From the NCBI GenBank assembly GCA_023442945.1, contig JAEZWW010000018.1, forward strand, positions 1 to 64,000: 64,000 nt of DNA. The letters are read 5' to 3'. The translations under genes and the position numbers were made by a program. Source of the DNA: Pseudomonadota bacterium. GTDB lineage: Bacteria > Pseudomonadota > Gammaproteobacteria > Burkholderiales > Burkholderiaceae_C. Below, one piece after another: positions 31,756 to 39,507 of this stretch; positions within the stretch are counted from its first letter, which is position 1, and each line of letters starts with the position of its first letter. Below the pieces are notes generated by a model that was not told where the DNA came from, did no database searches, and saw only the letters and a program-made list of their open reading frames with translations.

Positions 31756-34650
31756 TCAGCCCGCTTCGACGCGCACCGCGCAGTATTTAAACTCGGGGAT
31801 CTTGCCGAACGGGTCCAGCGCGGCGTTGGTCAGCAGGTTGGCCGCCGCCTCGCGGTAGGCAAACGGGATGAACACGCTGCCGACCGGCGTGCCGTCGTCG
31901 CGGCGCACGGTCAGCGCGACCTCGCCGCGGCGCGATTGCACGCGCGCCTGGCCACCGGCCACCAGCCCCAGGCGCGCCAGGTCGTCACCGTGCAGCGACA
32001 CCGTAGGCGATGGCTCCAGCGCGTCCAGCACGCTGGCGCGGCGCGTCATGGCGCCGGTGTGCCAGTGCTCCAGCTGGCGCCCGGTGATCAGCACCATCGG
32101 GTAGTCGGCGTCGGGCCGCTCGGCCGCGGGGATGATGTCGGCCGGCACCAGTTGCACGCGCCCATTGGCGGTGGGCACGCCGTCGGTGAAGACGATGGGC
32201 TGGCCGGGGTCGGCCTCGTCCAGACAGGGGTAGGTGACGCTGCTTTCGCGCGTCAGCCGGTCCCAGGTGATGCCGGCGATGGCGCCGTGCATGGCGCGCC
32301 GCATCTCGTCGTACACGGCCGCCACGCCGTGGTACGTGGGCGCATCTGCTTCAAGTGAAATCGGCTTCCCGCCCTTGTCCAGATTGCGCAGCCAGCTACT
32401 GTTTTCATAGTCCCATGGCAGACCCAGGCGCGTGGCCAGCTGCTGGATGATCCACAGATCGGCGCGCGCTTCGCCCGGCGGCTGCAAGGCCTGCAGGCCC
32501 AGCTGTACCATGCGGTCGGTGTTGCTGACGCTGCCGGTCTTTTCCGGCCAGGCGCTGGCCGGCAGGACAACGTCGGCCAGCCACGCGGTTTCGGTCAAGA
32601 AGATGTCCTGCACCACCAAGTGCTGCAGGCTGGCCAGCGCGTGGCGCGCGTGGTTCAGGTCCGGGTCGCTCATGGCCGGGTTCTCGCCCATGATGTACAT
32701 GCCGCGCACCTTGTGCGGGTCGCTGTCTTCGGCCAGCGCCTTATGCATGATTTCAACGACGGTGTAGCCGGGCGTCTCGTCCAACTTCGTGTCCCAAAAA
32801 TCCTCAAACCACGCGTGCGCATCGCCGTTGTCGACGCGCTGGTAGTTGGGGAACATCATCGGGATCAGGCCCGCGTCGCTGGCGCCTTGCACGTTGTTCT
32901 GGCCGCGCAGCGGGTGCAGGCCGGTGCCGGGGCGCCCGATCTGGCCGGTGCAGGTGGCCAGCGCGATCAGGCAGCGCACGTTGTCGGTGCCGTGCACGTG
33001 CTGGCTGACGCCCATGCCCCACAAAATAATGCTGCTCTTGGCCGTGGCGTAGGCGCGCGCCACTTCGCGCAGCGTGGCGGCCGGAATGCCGCAGATCGGC
33101 GCCATGGCTTCCGGGCTGTAGCCCTGCACGTTGGCGACCAGGGCGGCGTAGTTGTCGGCGCGCTCGCGGATGAAGGCCTCGTCCACCAGCCCTTCTTCGA
33201 CGATGACGTGCAGCAGCGCGTTCAGCATGGCGACGTCGGCGCTGGGCTTGAAGGGCAGCACGCGCCAGGCGTGGCGCGCGATGTCGGTCACGCGCGGGTC
33301 GGCCAGCACGATCTTGGCCCCGCGCTGCGCGGCGTTCTTCATCCAGGTTGCGGCCACCGGGTGGTTGGCCGTGGGGTTGGAGCCGATGATGAAGATCAGC
33401 TCCGCCTCCGCCACGTCGCGCACCGGGTTGCTGACCGCGCCCGAGCCCACGCCTTCCAGCAGCGCGGCCACGCTGCTGGCGTGGCACAGACGCGTGCAGT
33501 GGTCGACGTTGTTGCTGCCAAAGCCGGTGCGTACCAGCTTCTGGAACAGGTAGGCCTCTTCGTTGCTGCCCTTGGCGCTGCCAAAGCCGGCCAGCGCCTT
33601 GGCGCCATGCGCGGCCTTCAAATCGCGCAGGCCGCCGGCGGCCAGGTCCAGCGCTTCTTCCCAGGTCGCTTCGCGGAACACGTCGCGCCAGTCGGGCGGC
33701 GATTCGCAATGCGCCACGTCCTTGGCGACGCCTTCGCGGCGGATCAGCGGGCGCGTCACACGGTCCGGGCTGGCGACGTAGTCGAAGCCGAAGCGCCCCT
33801 TGACGCACAGCCGCCCTTCGTTGGCTGGGCCGCCGCGGCCGCTGACGCTGACGATGCGCTCGTCCTTCACGTTGTAGGTGATCTGGCAGCCCACGCCGCA
33901 GAACGGGCAGACCGAATCGACCGCGCGGTCCACGCGCTGCGGGCCCAGCTGCGTCTTGGGCATCAGCGCGCCAGTCGGGCAAGCCTGCACGCATTCGCCG
34001 CAGGCCACGCAGGTGCTGGCGCCCATCGGGTCGTCCAAGTCGAACACGATGCGCGCATGGCTGCCGCGGCCGGCGTAGCCGATCACGTCGTTGACCTGCG
34101 CTTCACGGCAGGCGCGCACGCAGCGCGTGCATTGGATGCAAGCGTCCAGGTTGACGGCCATGGCCGGGTGGCTCACATCGGGCGCGGGCTCATCGCGGCG
34201 CAGCGCGGCCAGCGCCGGGCGCACCTGCACGCCTTCGCGCGCGGCCCACTGGCTCAGCTCGCCATGCGGCTCGGCCGGGTTGTCGTCCAGCCATTTGTGA
34301 CCCGCTGCGGGCACGTCGGCCAGCAGCAGCTCGATCACCATCTGCTGGCTGCGGCGCGCGCGCTCGCTGGTGGCGCTGACCTTCATGCCCGGCTGCACCG
34401 TGCGGCAGCAGCTGGGCGCCAGCGTGCGCTCGCCCGCGACTTCGACCACGCAGGCGCGGCAGTTGCCGTCGGGGCGCAGGCCATCGGTGAAGCACAGGCG
34501 CGGGATGTCGACGCCGTGGCGCTCGGCCGCTTTCAGAATGGTTTCGCCCGCGTGCGCGTGCACGGCGCGGCCATCCAGTTCAAATTCGATAGCTGGTTGC
34601 GCAAGTGGCTCTAGGGCCACAGGCTGATTTGGCTCCAAAACGCGGCTCAT
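31756..34650 (-). CDS. fdsA: Soluble NAD-type formate dehydrogenase alpha subunit
   Basis: 964 residues from ATG 34650, overlapping the upstream gene by four bases (ATGA). Domain order: [2Fe-2S] domain with Cys53, Cys64, Cys67 and Cys81/82; two [4Fe-4S] ferredoxin motifs (CIQCTRCVRACREAQ and CVACGECVQACPTGAL); a further cluster CPFCGVGC; then the molybdopterin domain, whose metal ligand is the Cys in CTRLCHASS. It has Cys rather than selenocysteine. There is no signal peptide, so it is cytoplasmic. It oxidises formate and passes electrons to the flavin subunit and NAD. Two dispersed repeats lie inside: residues about 5-24, and an insertion at about residues 747-765 (ENSSWLRNLDKGGKPISL). The fdsC and fdsD genes usually found downstream are not here. 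Confidence 0.95.
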   Translation of the reverse strand: MSRVLEPNQPVALEPLAQPAIEFELDGRAVHAHAGETILKAAERHGVDIPRLCFTDGLRPDGNCRACVVEVAGERTLAPSCCRTVQPGMKVSATSERARRSQQMVIELLLADVPAAGHKWLDDNPAEPHGELSQWAAREGVQVRPALAALRRDEPAPDVSHPAMAVNLDACIQCTRCVRACREAQVNDVIGYAGRGSHARIVFDLDDPMGASTCVACGECVQACPTGALMPKTQLGPQRVDRAVDSVCPFCGVGCQITYNVKDERIVSVSGRGGPANEGRLCVKGRFGFDYVASPDRVTRPLIRREGVAKDVAHCESPPDWRDVFREATWEEALDLAAGGLRDLKAAHGAKALAGFGSAKGSNEEAYLFQKLVRTGFGSNNVDHCTRLCHASSVAALLEGVGSGAVSNPVRDVAEAELIFIIGSNPTANHPVAATWMKNAAQRGAKIVLADPRVTDIARHAWRVLPFKPSADVAMLNALLHVIVEEGLVDEAFIRERADNYAALVANVQGYSPEAMAPICGIPAATLREVARAYATAKSSIILWGMGVSQHVHGTDNVRCLIALATCTGQIGRPGTGLHPLRGQNNVQGASDAGLIPMMFPNYQRVDNGDAHAWFEDFWDTKLDETPGYTVVEIMHKALAEDSDPHKVRGMYIMGENPAMSDPDLNHARHALASLQHLVVQDIFLTETAWLADVVLPASAWPEKTGSVSNTDRMVQLGLQALQPPGEARADLWIIQQLATRLGLPWDYENSSWLRNLDKGGKPISLEADAPTYHGVAAVYDEMRRAMHGAIAGITWDRLTRESSVTYPCLDEADPGQPIVFTDGVPTANGRVQLVPADIIPAAERPDADYPMVLITGRQLEHWHTGAMTRRASVLDALEPSPTVSLHGDDLARLGLVAGGQARVQSRRGEVALTVRRDDGTPVGSVFIPFAYREAAANLLTNAALDPFGKIPEFKYCAVRVEAG
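32354..32410 (+). repeat. Dispersed repeat copy 11b, orientation A, inside fdsA
   Basis: TGAAATCGGCTTCCCGCCCT then TGTCCAGATTGCGCAGCCAG and CTACTGTTTTCATAG. Read on the gene strand, it encodes YENSSWLRNLDKGGKPISLE, placed between the conserved LGLPWDY and VYDEM segments. Confidence 0.82.
34580..34636 (-). repeat. Dispersed repeat copy 11, orientation B, inside the fdsA 5' end
   Basis: TTCAAATTCGATAGCTGGTT then GCGCAAGTGGCTCTAGGGCC and ACAGGCTGATTTGG. The gene reads EPNQPVALEPLAQPAIEFEL just before the [2Fe-2S] domain. Confidence 0.82.
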
Positions 34651-36497
34651 GCGCTCTGCTCCTGTCCACCGCCGACTTCGTGCGGAAAATACCGCTGCAC
34701 GCTGCGCACCGGGTTGGGCGCGGCCTGGCCCAGGCCGCAGATCGACGCGTCCGCCATCACCGTGTTCAGGTCTTCCAGCGTGGCATGGTCCCACTGCGGC
34801 GATGTCATCAGCTGCGCCGCCTTGGCCGTGCCGACGCGGCAGGGCGTGCACTGGCCGCAGCTTTCGTCGGCGAAGAAACGCATCATCGACAGCGCCGCGT
34901 CGCGCGCGCGGTCCTGGTCGCTGAGCACGATCACCGCCGCGCTGCCGATGAAGCCGCCGTGCGGCTGCAGCGTGTCGAAGTCCAGCGGCGCATCGGCCAG
35001 GCTGGCCGGAAAGATGCCGCCGCTGGCGCCGCCGGGCAGGTAGGCGTAGAGCTGGTGGCCCTCGGCCATGCCGCCGCAGTGTTCGTCGACCAGCTCGCGC
35101 AGCGTGATGCCGGCCGGGGCCAGCTTGACGCCCGGCTGCTTCACGCGCCCGCTGACGCTGAAACTGCGCAAGCCCTTGCGGCCGTGGCGGCCGTGGCCGG
35201 CAAACCATTCCGGCCCGCGCGTCAGGATGTCGCGCAGCCAGTGCAGCGTTTCCATGTTGTGCTCCAGCGTGGGGCGGCCGAACAGGCCGATCTCGGCGAT
35301 GTAGGGCGGGCGCAGGCGCGGTTCGCCGCGCCTACCTTCCACGCTTTCGATCATGGCGCTTTCTTCCCCGCAGATGTAGGCACCAGCGCCGCGCCGCAGC
35401 TCGATCGGCGGCACCGGCAGGCCCAGCGCGGGCGCGGCGGCCTGTAGATCGGCAATGGCGCGGCGCAGGATGGCGTGGCATTCGGGGTATTCGTCGCGCA
35501 GGTAGATGTAGATGGCCTGGCAACCCACGACCTGCGCGGCGATCAACGCGCCTTCCAGAAAGCGGTGCGGGTCGCGTTCCAGGTAATAACGGTCCTTGAA
35601 GGTACCGGGCTCGCCTTCGTCGATGTTGATGGCCAGCACGCCGAAGGCGCCGGGCGCGGTGCCTTCGGGCGTGACGGGCAAACCGGGCAGCGGCGTGAGT
35701 GCGTCTTGCGGCTGCTGCGCATGCCGATCGGCCAGCGCGCGCACAAAGCCTTGCACGATGCGCCACTTGCGTCCAGTGGGAAAGCCCGCGCCGCCCAGGC
35801 CGCGCAGGCCGCCGTGGTCCAGCGCTTGCAGCACGGCGTCGTGGCTCAGCTTACCGCGCGCGACGCGCTGCGCCGTAGCGTAGCCGCCGTCCGCTTGGTA
35901 CGCAGCCATTGCTATGACATCAGGAGCTGGCTGCGCAGGTGCAGCGCCGGCTGCAGCCGCCTTCAATGCCAAATCTTGCAAACCGGCCGCACTGGCGTGG
36001 CCGATGCCTTGCGTGTGGCCGTCCACCGTCAGCAGCGCGACCGGCGCCTGCTCGCAGCGGCCCATGCAGGGGCCGCGCAGCACGCGCACGTCCTTCGCGG
36101 CATCGGCGCCCAGCGCGTCGGTCAGGCGCGCAATCAACGCTTCGGCACCGCCCAGTTGGCAGCTGAGCGAATCGCACACGCGCAGGGTGACGCGCGCCGG
36201 CGTGGCGTCGTCCTTCTGCACTTCGAAGTGGTGGTAGAAGGTCGCGACCTCGTACACCTCGGCCATGCCCAGGCGCATCAGCGTGGCCAGCGCGACCAGG
36301 TGGCGCTCAAACAAACCGTTGTAGCGGTCGTTCAGCCGGTGCAGGTATTCAATCAGCAGGTCGCGCCGGTAGCCGTCGGCCGGCGGGTCGCCGATCAGCG
36401 CAACGACGTCTTCGCGCGCCGCATCCGTCGGCTGGCGCCCCTTGAGCTGGTGGCGCGGGCGTCGCGGATGAATTTTGATGCTTGTTTCCGTGGGCAT
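34647..36497 (-). CDS. fdsB: Fused formate dehydrogenase gamma-beta subunit (FdsG-FdsB)
   Basis: 616 residues from ATG 36497 (36506 is possible). Residues 1-170 are a NuoE/FdsG thioredoxin-like [2Fe-2S] domain: CDSLSCQLGG (Cys108, Cys113) and GPCMGRCEQAP (Cys144, Cys148). Residues about 200-616 are NuoF/FdsB: the NAD/FMN loop LRGLGGAGFPTGRKW, NIDEGEPGTFKDR, GAGAYICGEESAMIES, and the C-terminal [4Fe-4S] site ESCGQCTPCRVG. The linker (about 176-197) is encoded by repeat copy 12. FdsG and FdsB are separate proteins in Cupriavidus; here they are one chain. It transfers electrons from FdsA to NAD in the cytoplasm. It is the first gene of the operon, and its 5' end faces a MerR gene. Confidence 0.94.
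   Translation of the reverse strand: MPTETSIKIHPRRPRHQLKGRQPTDAAREDVVALIGDPPADGYRRDLLIEYLHRLNDRYNGLFERHLVALATLMRLGMAEVYEVATFYHHFEVQKDDATPARVTLRVCDSLSCQLGGAEALIARLTDALGADAAKDVRVLRGPCMGRCEQAPVALLTVDGHTQGIGHASAAGLQDLALKAAAAGAAPAQPAPDVIAMAAYQADGGYATAQRVARGKLSHDAVLQALDHGGLRGLGGAGFPTGRKWRIVQGFVRALADRHAQQPQDALTPLPGLPVTPEGTAPGAFGVLAINIDEGEPGTFKDRYYLERDPHRFLEGALIAAQVVGCQAIYIYLRDEYPECHAILRRAIADLQAAAPALGLPVPPIELRRGAGAYICGEESAMIESVEGRRGEPRLRPPYIAEIGLFGRPTLEHNMETLHWLRDILTRGPEWFAGHGRHGRKGLRSFSVSGRVKQPGVKLAPAGITLRELVDEHCGGMAEGHQLYAYLPGGASGGIFPASLADAPLDFDTLQPHGGFIGSAAVIVLSDQDRARDAALSMMRFFADESCGQCTPCRVGTAKAAQLMTSPQWDHATLEDLNTVMADASICGLGQAAPNPVRSVQRYFPHEVGGGQEQSA
35909..35973 (-). repeat. Dispersed repeat copy 12, orientation B, inside the FdsG-FdsB linker
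   Basis: TTGCTATGACATCAGGAGCT then GGCTGCGCAGGTGCAGCGCC. The 3' half is diverged. The gene strand reads GAAPAQPAPDVIAM, in the same phase as copies 10, 11 and 14. Confidence 0.65.
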
Positions 36498-36550
36498 GGC
36501 ATGCATTATTGTGCAAACAGCCATTTTCTGGCGGGTATTTCCGCGCCGGT

Positions 36551-36575
36551 CAAACCTCGTGCAAGGCGAGGTTTG
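36551..36575. promoter_or_regulatory. Perfect inverted repeat upstream of the merR-type gene, likely operator
   Basis: CAAACCTCG at 36551-36559 and CGAGGTTTG at 36567-36575, with a 7-base spacer: a perfect 9-base dyad. It sits in the 83-base gap between the divergent fdsB and MerR genes and ends five bases before the MerR ATG. MerR-type regulators bind such dyads. Control of itself and possibly of the fds operon is inference. Confidence 0.6.
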
Positions 36576-36580
36576 CCAAG

Positions 36581-37063
36581 ATGGCGGACATGCGGATCTC
36601 TGAACTTGCTCAGGTTACCGGAACCACGGTGCATGCGCTGCGCCATTATGAGAAATGCGGCCTGCTGCAACCGGTGCGCAGCGCCAATGGCTGGCGCGAC
36701 TACGCCCCGTCGGCGCGGCGCGAAGTGGTGTTCATCAGCATGTCGCGCGCCATCGGCTTCTCATTGCGCGAGATCGGTGAATGGCTGCCCGCCTACCGCG
36801 CCGGCCGGCTGACGCTGGCGCAGCTGGACGAGGTGATGCAAAACCGCCTGGCCGAGCTGGACCGGCAGATCGCCGAATTGCAACGCCAGCGCCAGGCCGT
36901 GGCCGACCACCGCGTGTGGATCGGCCAACAGCAAACCACACAGGCCGCGCGCGCCGCCGCCCCCGCCCCCGCCCCCGCCACTGGCGCCAAGCCCTGGCCC
37001 GGAACGCGCCGCCGCAGCGCGGCGCCCACGCCGTCCTCCTCCAAGCAACAGGAAAAGCCATGA
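36581..37063 (+). CDS. MerR family transcriptional regulator
   Basis: 160 residues from ATG 36581 (an ATG at 36590 is also possible and gives the typical MRISELA start). The winged-helix MerR domain is clear: MRISELAQVTGTTVHALRHY, EKCGLLQPVRSANGWRDYA and the second helix AIGFSLREIGEWL. A dimerisation coiled coil follows (LAELDRQIAELQRQRQAVAD). The C-terminal 50 residues are Ala/Pro-rich with no metal-binding Cys, so it is not a metal sensor of the CueR type. It is divergent from the fds operon, has the dyad just upstream, and overlaps the thioesterase gene by four bases. Confidence 0.92.
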   Translation: MADMRISELAQVTGTTVHALRHYEKCGLLQPVRSANGWRDYAPSARREVVFISMSRAIGFSLREIGEWLPAYRAGRLTLAQLDEVMQNRLAELDRQIAELQRQRQAVADHRVWIGQQQTTQAARAAAPAPAPATGAKPWPGTRRRSAAPTPSSSKQQEKP

Positions 37064-37491
37064 ACGCCCCTCAGGATCAACTCGAAACCGTGCGCAGCGC
37101 CGTCGAAGCCATGCCCGTGTCGCGCACACTGGGCCTGCGCTGCGGCGCGCTGGGGCCCGGCACCGCTGAAATCCATGTGCCGATGGCCGACGCCTTCACC
37201 TTCCGGCCCGGCCAGTTGCAGGCCACGGCCATCTTTGCCGCCGCCGACATCGCCGCCGTGTCCGCCGCCGGCACCCTGCTGCCGCCCGGCGCCAGCAACG
37301 CCACGATCGACACCTGCCTGAAGATCGTCGCGCCCGCCAACGGCACCGGGCTGCGCGCCCAAGGCCGCGTGGTCAGCCCCGGCAAGCTGCTGACGGTGTG
37401 TGCGAGCGAGGTGTATTCCGTCGCTGCCGATGGCACCGAAACCCTGTGCGCCACGCTGCTGGCGACCGCGCGCAACGTGCTGCCGAAGTAA
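37060..37491 (+). CDS. PaaI/DUF4442-type hotdog thioesterase
   Basis: 143 residues from ATG 37060 (ATGA overlap with the MerR gene stop). Visible hotdog features: MPVSRTLGLRCGALGPGTAE, the central helix FRPGQLQATAIFAAADIAAV, and the strand LKIVAPANGTGLRAQGRVVS. The classical HGG is replaced by RPGQ, so catalysis resembles DUF4442/YiiD-like members or may differ from PaaI. The strong overlap means it is cotranslated with the regulator; the CoA substrate is unknown, and the ligand of the MerR protein may be related. Confidence 0.85.
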   Translation: MNAPQDQLETVRSAVEAMPVSRTLGLRCGALGPGTAEIHVPMADAFTFRPGQLQATAIFAAADIAAVSAAGTLLPPGASNATIDTCLKIVAPANGTGLRAQGRVVSPGKLLTVCASEVYSVAADGTETLCATLLATARNVLPK

Positions 37492-37603
37492 GCGCCTGCG
37501 GCGCCGCGACGCCCGATGGCGTGGCCGTTAGGCGCGTCGCGGTCAGGGCCGCGGATCGGCGCGGGTCATACTGGCATCTCCAACAACCAAGAGGAGACAA
37601 GCC

Positions 37604-38518
37604 ATGCCACAACCACAAGGCACGCACCGACTGCAGCCATGGGCCGTCGCCCTGAGCCTGAGCGTCGTCGCGCTGGCCGCGCAGGCGCAGGGCGCCGGCG
37701 GCACGCTGGAGAAGATCCGCAGCAGCGGCAAGGCCGTGATCGGCGTGCGCGAAGCCTCGCCGCCCATGGCCTACGCGCTCGGCGCGCACGAGAAGTTCAC
37801 CGGCTACCACGTCGAGCTGTGCGAGCGCATCCTGCGCAAGCTGGCGCCGCAGGCCAAGCTGGAGTACTTCGCCATGACGCCGCAAAACACCATGCCGCTG
37901 GTGCAGAACGGCACCGTCGACATCGGCTGCGGCCCGGCCACCAACACGCTGGTGCGCCAGCAGCAGGTAGCGTTTGCCGTGACGACATACATCAGCCAGG
38001 TGCGCATGGCGGTGCGCGCCGATTCCGGCATTACCGAATGGAAACAGCTGGACGGCAAGACCGTGTCCGCCACCACCGGCACCACCGCCGTGCAGCTGCT
38101 GCGCAAGCTGGAGCGCGACCTGAACATCAAGGTCAATGTGGCGCAGCAAAAGGACAACATTGAAAGCCTGCTGTCGGTCGAGACCGGGCGCGCCGTGGCC
38201 TTTGTGCTGGACGACAACCTGCTGGCCGGCATCGTCGCCAATTCGCGCGACCCCAAGCAGTTCCGCCTGGTCGGCACTTCGCTGCAGTCCGAGCCCATCG
38301 CCATCCTGTTCCGCAAGGACGACCCGGCCTTCAAGCAGGCGGTGGACGCCGAGCTGAAGGCGATGATGGCGTCGGGCGAGATGGCCAAGCACTACGACAA
38401 GTGGTTCACGCAGCCGATCCCGCCGCGCAACGTGAGCCTGAACCTGCCGATCAGCGACGATCTGAAGGCCTTGTTCGCCAAGCCCAACGACGAACCGCTG
38501 GAAAGCTACAACAAGTAG
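37604..38518 (+). CDS. Amino-acid ABC transporter substrate-binding protein (GltI-like)
   Basis: 304 residues with a signal peptide ending near AAQAQGAGG. The type II periplasmic binding fold is clear: LEKIRSSGKAVIGVREASPP, FTGYHVELCERIL, and NGTVDIGCGPATNTLVRQQQ, the segment typical of glutamate/aspartate binders. TVSATTGTTAVQLLRKL follows. A possible ribosome binding site AGGAGA precedes the ATG. No permease or ATPase gene is adjacent, so it is an orphan component that would need a transporter encoded elsewhere. The last codons abut repeat copy 13. Confidence 0.92.
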   Translation: MPQPQGTHRLQPWAVALSLSVVALAAQAQGAGGTLEKIRSSGKAVIGVREASPPMAYALGAHEKFTGYHVELCERILRKLAPQAKLEYFAMTPQNTMPLVQNGTVDIGCGPATNTLVRQQQVAFAVTTYISQVRMAVRADSGITEWKQLDGKTVSATTGTTAVQLLRKLERDLNIKVNVAQQKDNIESLLSVETGRAVAFVLDDNLLAGIVANSRDPKQFRLVGTSLQSEPIAILFRKDDPAFKQAVDAELKAMMASGEMAKHYDKWFTQPIPPRNVSLNLPISDDLKALFAKPNDEPLESYNK

Positions 38519-38570
38519 AGCAGGCTGCGCTGGTGGTTGTAGGGCTACGGCCTAGTTTCACTCAAAAACT
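38517..38570 (-). repeat. Dispersed repeat copy 13, orientation B, abutting a gene stop
   Basis: AGAGCAGGCTGCGCTGGTGG then TTGTAGGGCTACGGCCTAGT and TTCACTC. It starts at the stop codon of the binding protein gene; its left arm is shortened. Confidence 0.68.
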
Positions 38571-38651
38571 CGCGTTGCAGGCGCGCAGCGCGCACGGCCC
38601 ATGCGGCCAGCGCGCTGCGGCACATCGCCGTTCGATACGACCACCCACCGG

Positions 38652-38674
38652 GTGCGCTTGGCCACCAAGCGCAC
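38652..38674. repeat. Perfect 10-bp inverted repeat upstream of bfr
   Basis: GTGCGCTTGG (38652-38661), loop CCA, CCAAGCGCAC (38665-38674). A tandem pair GAAGCGTTC follows at 38683-38691 and 38695-38703. There is no T run. It could be a transcript hairpin or a regulator site in front of bacterioferritin. Confidence 0.55.
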
Positions 38675-38789
38675 AGGCTTCCGAAGCGTTCTGCGAAGCG
38701 TTCGCATTCCGAATGTCCTTCCATTGAAGGCGCGGCGCAGGCTCCCTAGAATGCCCTGGTTCAACATCCCACCTACAAGGAGCGCAGCC

Positions 38790-39269
38790 ATGAAAGGCGA
38801 CCCCAAAGCCATCGAATTCCTGCAGGCCCAGCTCAAGAACGAACTGACGGCCATCAACCAGTACTTTCTGCACTACCGCATGCTCAAGCATTGGGGCTTG
38901 GACAAGCTGGCGAAGAAGGAATACGAAGAATCCATCGGCGAGATGAAGCACGCCGACAAGCTGATGGACCGCATCTTCATGCTGGACGGCCTGCCCAACC
39001 TGCAGGACCTGGGCAAGCTGATGGTCGGAGAAGACGTGCCGGAAGTCCTGGCCTGCGACCTGAAGCTGGAGCAAGCCGCGCAAGCCACCATCAAGGACGG
39101 GATCGAGCACTGCGAGAAAGTGCGCGACTACGTCTCGCGCGATCTGCTGCAGGAGATCCTGGACGACACCGAAGAGCACATCGACTTCCTGGAAACGCAG
39201 ATCGAGCTGGTCGACAAAGTCGGCCTGCAGAACTACCTGCAAAGCCAGATGGGCGAGCTGGAAAGCTGA
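38790..39269 (+). CDS. bfr: Bacterioferritin
   Basis: 159 residues from ATG 38790 with AAGGAG upstream. Ferroxidase-centre ligands match the family: Glu18, Glu51, His54, then Glu94, Glu127 and His130 by alignment; Met52 is the haem ligand shared between two subunits. The four-helix ferritin pattern is complete (LKNELTAINQYFLHYRML, YEESIGEMKHADKLMDRI, DDTEEHIDFLETQI). The protein stores iron as a 24-mer in the cytoplasm and protects against iron-driven oxidation. It is followed by a strong hairpin, then by a Fur-box-controlled TonB receptor. Confidence 0.97.
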   Translation: MKGDPKAIEFLQAQLKNELTAINQYFLHYRMLKHWGLDKLAKKEYEESIGEMKHADKLMDRIFMLDGLPNLQDLGKLMVGEDVPEVLACDLKLEQAAQATIKDGIEHCEKVRDYVSRDLLQEILDDTEEHIDFLETQIELVDKVGLQNYLQSQMGELES

Positions 39270-39307
39270 TCCCCGCACCGTATCGCCGGCGGGCGATGCA
39301 CCGCACC

Positions 39308-39333
39308 ACCAAGGGGCCTTCGGGCCCCTTGGT
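39308..39333 (+). terminator. Hairpin with UUCG loop after bfr
   Basis: Perfect 11-base stem ACCAAGGGGCC / GGCCCCTTGGT with loop TTCG. There is no long T run after it, but the very stable UUCG-type loop and its place 38 bases after the bfr stop suggest a transcription end. Confidence 0.65.
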
Positions 39334-39366
39334 CGTTGTGCAAGGCCAACATCTGCAACGAAACTT

Positions 39367-39385
39367 AATGACAATGATTCTCATT
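39367..39385 (+). promoter_or_regulatory. Fur box upstream of the TonB receptor
   Basis: AATGACAATGATTCTCATT matches the 19-base Fur consensus (GATAATGATAATCATTATC) at most positions. It lies about 120 bases before the receptor start, in an A/T-rich patch unlike the surrounding high-GC DNA. It predicts iron repression of the receptor and probably of the downstream PiuC gene. Confidence 0.82.
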
Positions 39386-39507
39386 TGTTTAGAATTCTCA
39401 GATTCTCCTCCGTAGAGCCAGCGAACGTCAGCTCAATCCGCCTTTAGGCGGCTTTGCCTTGATTACGTAGCCAGCTGTTGACCTTTTTCACCTAGCTGCC
39501 TACCGAC

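Noticed and set aside
16453..34650. Selenocysteine in the two formate dehydrogenases
   Set aside because: The metal ligand positions are cysteine codons (ARICHSTTV, CTRLCHASS) and no in-frame TGA or SECIS-like need is seen.
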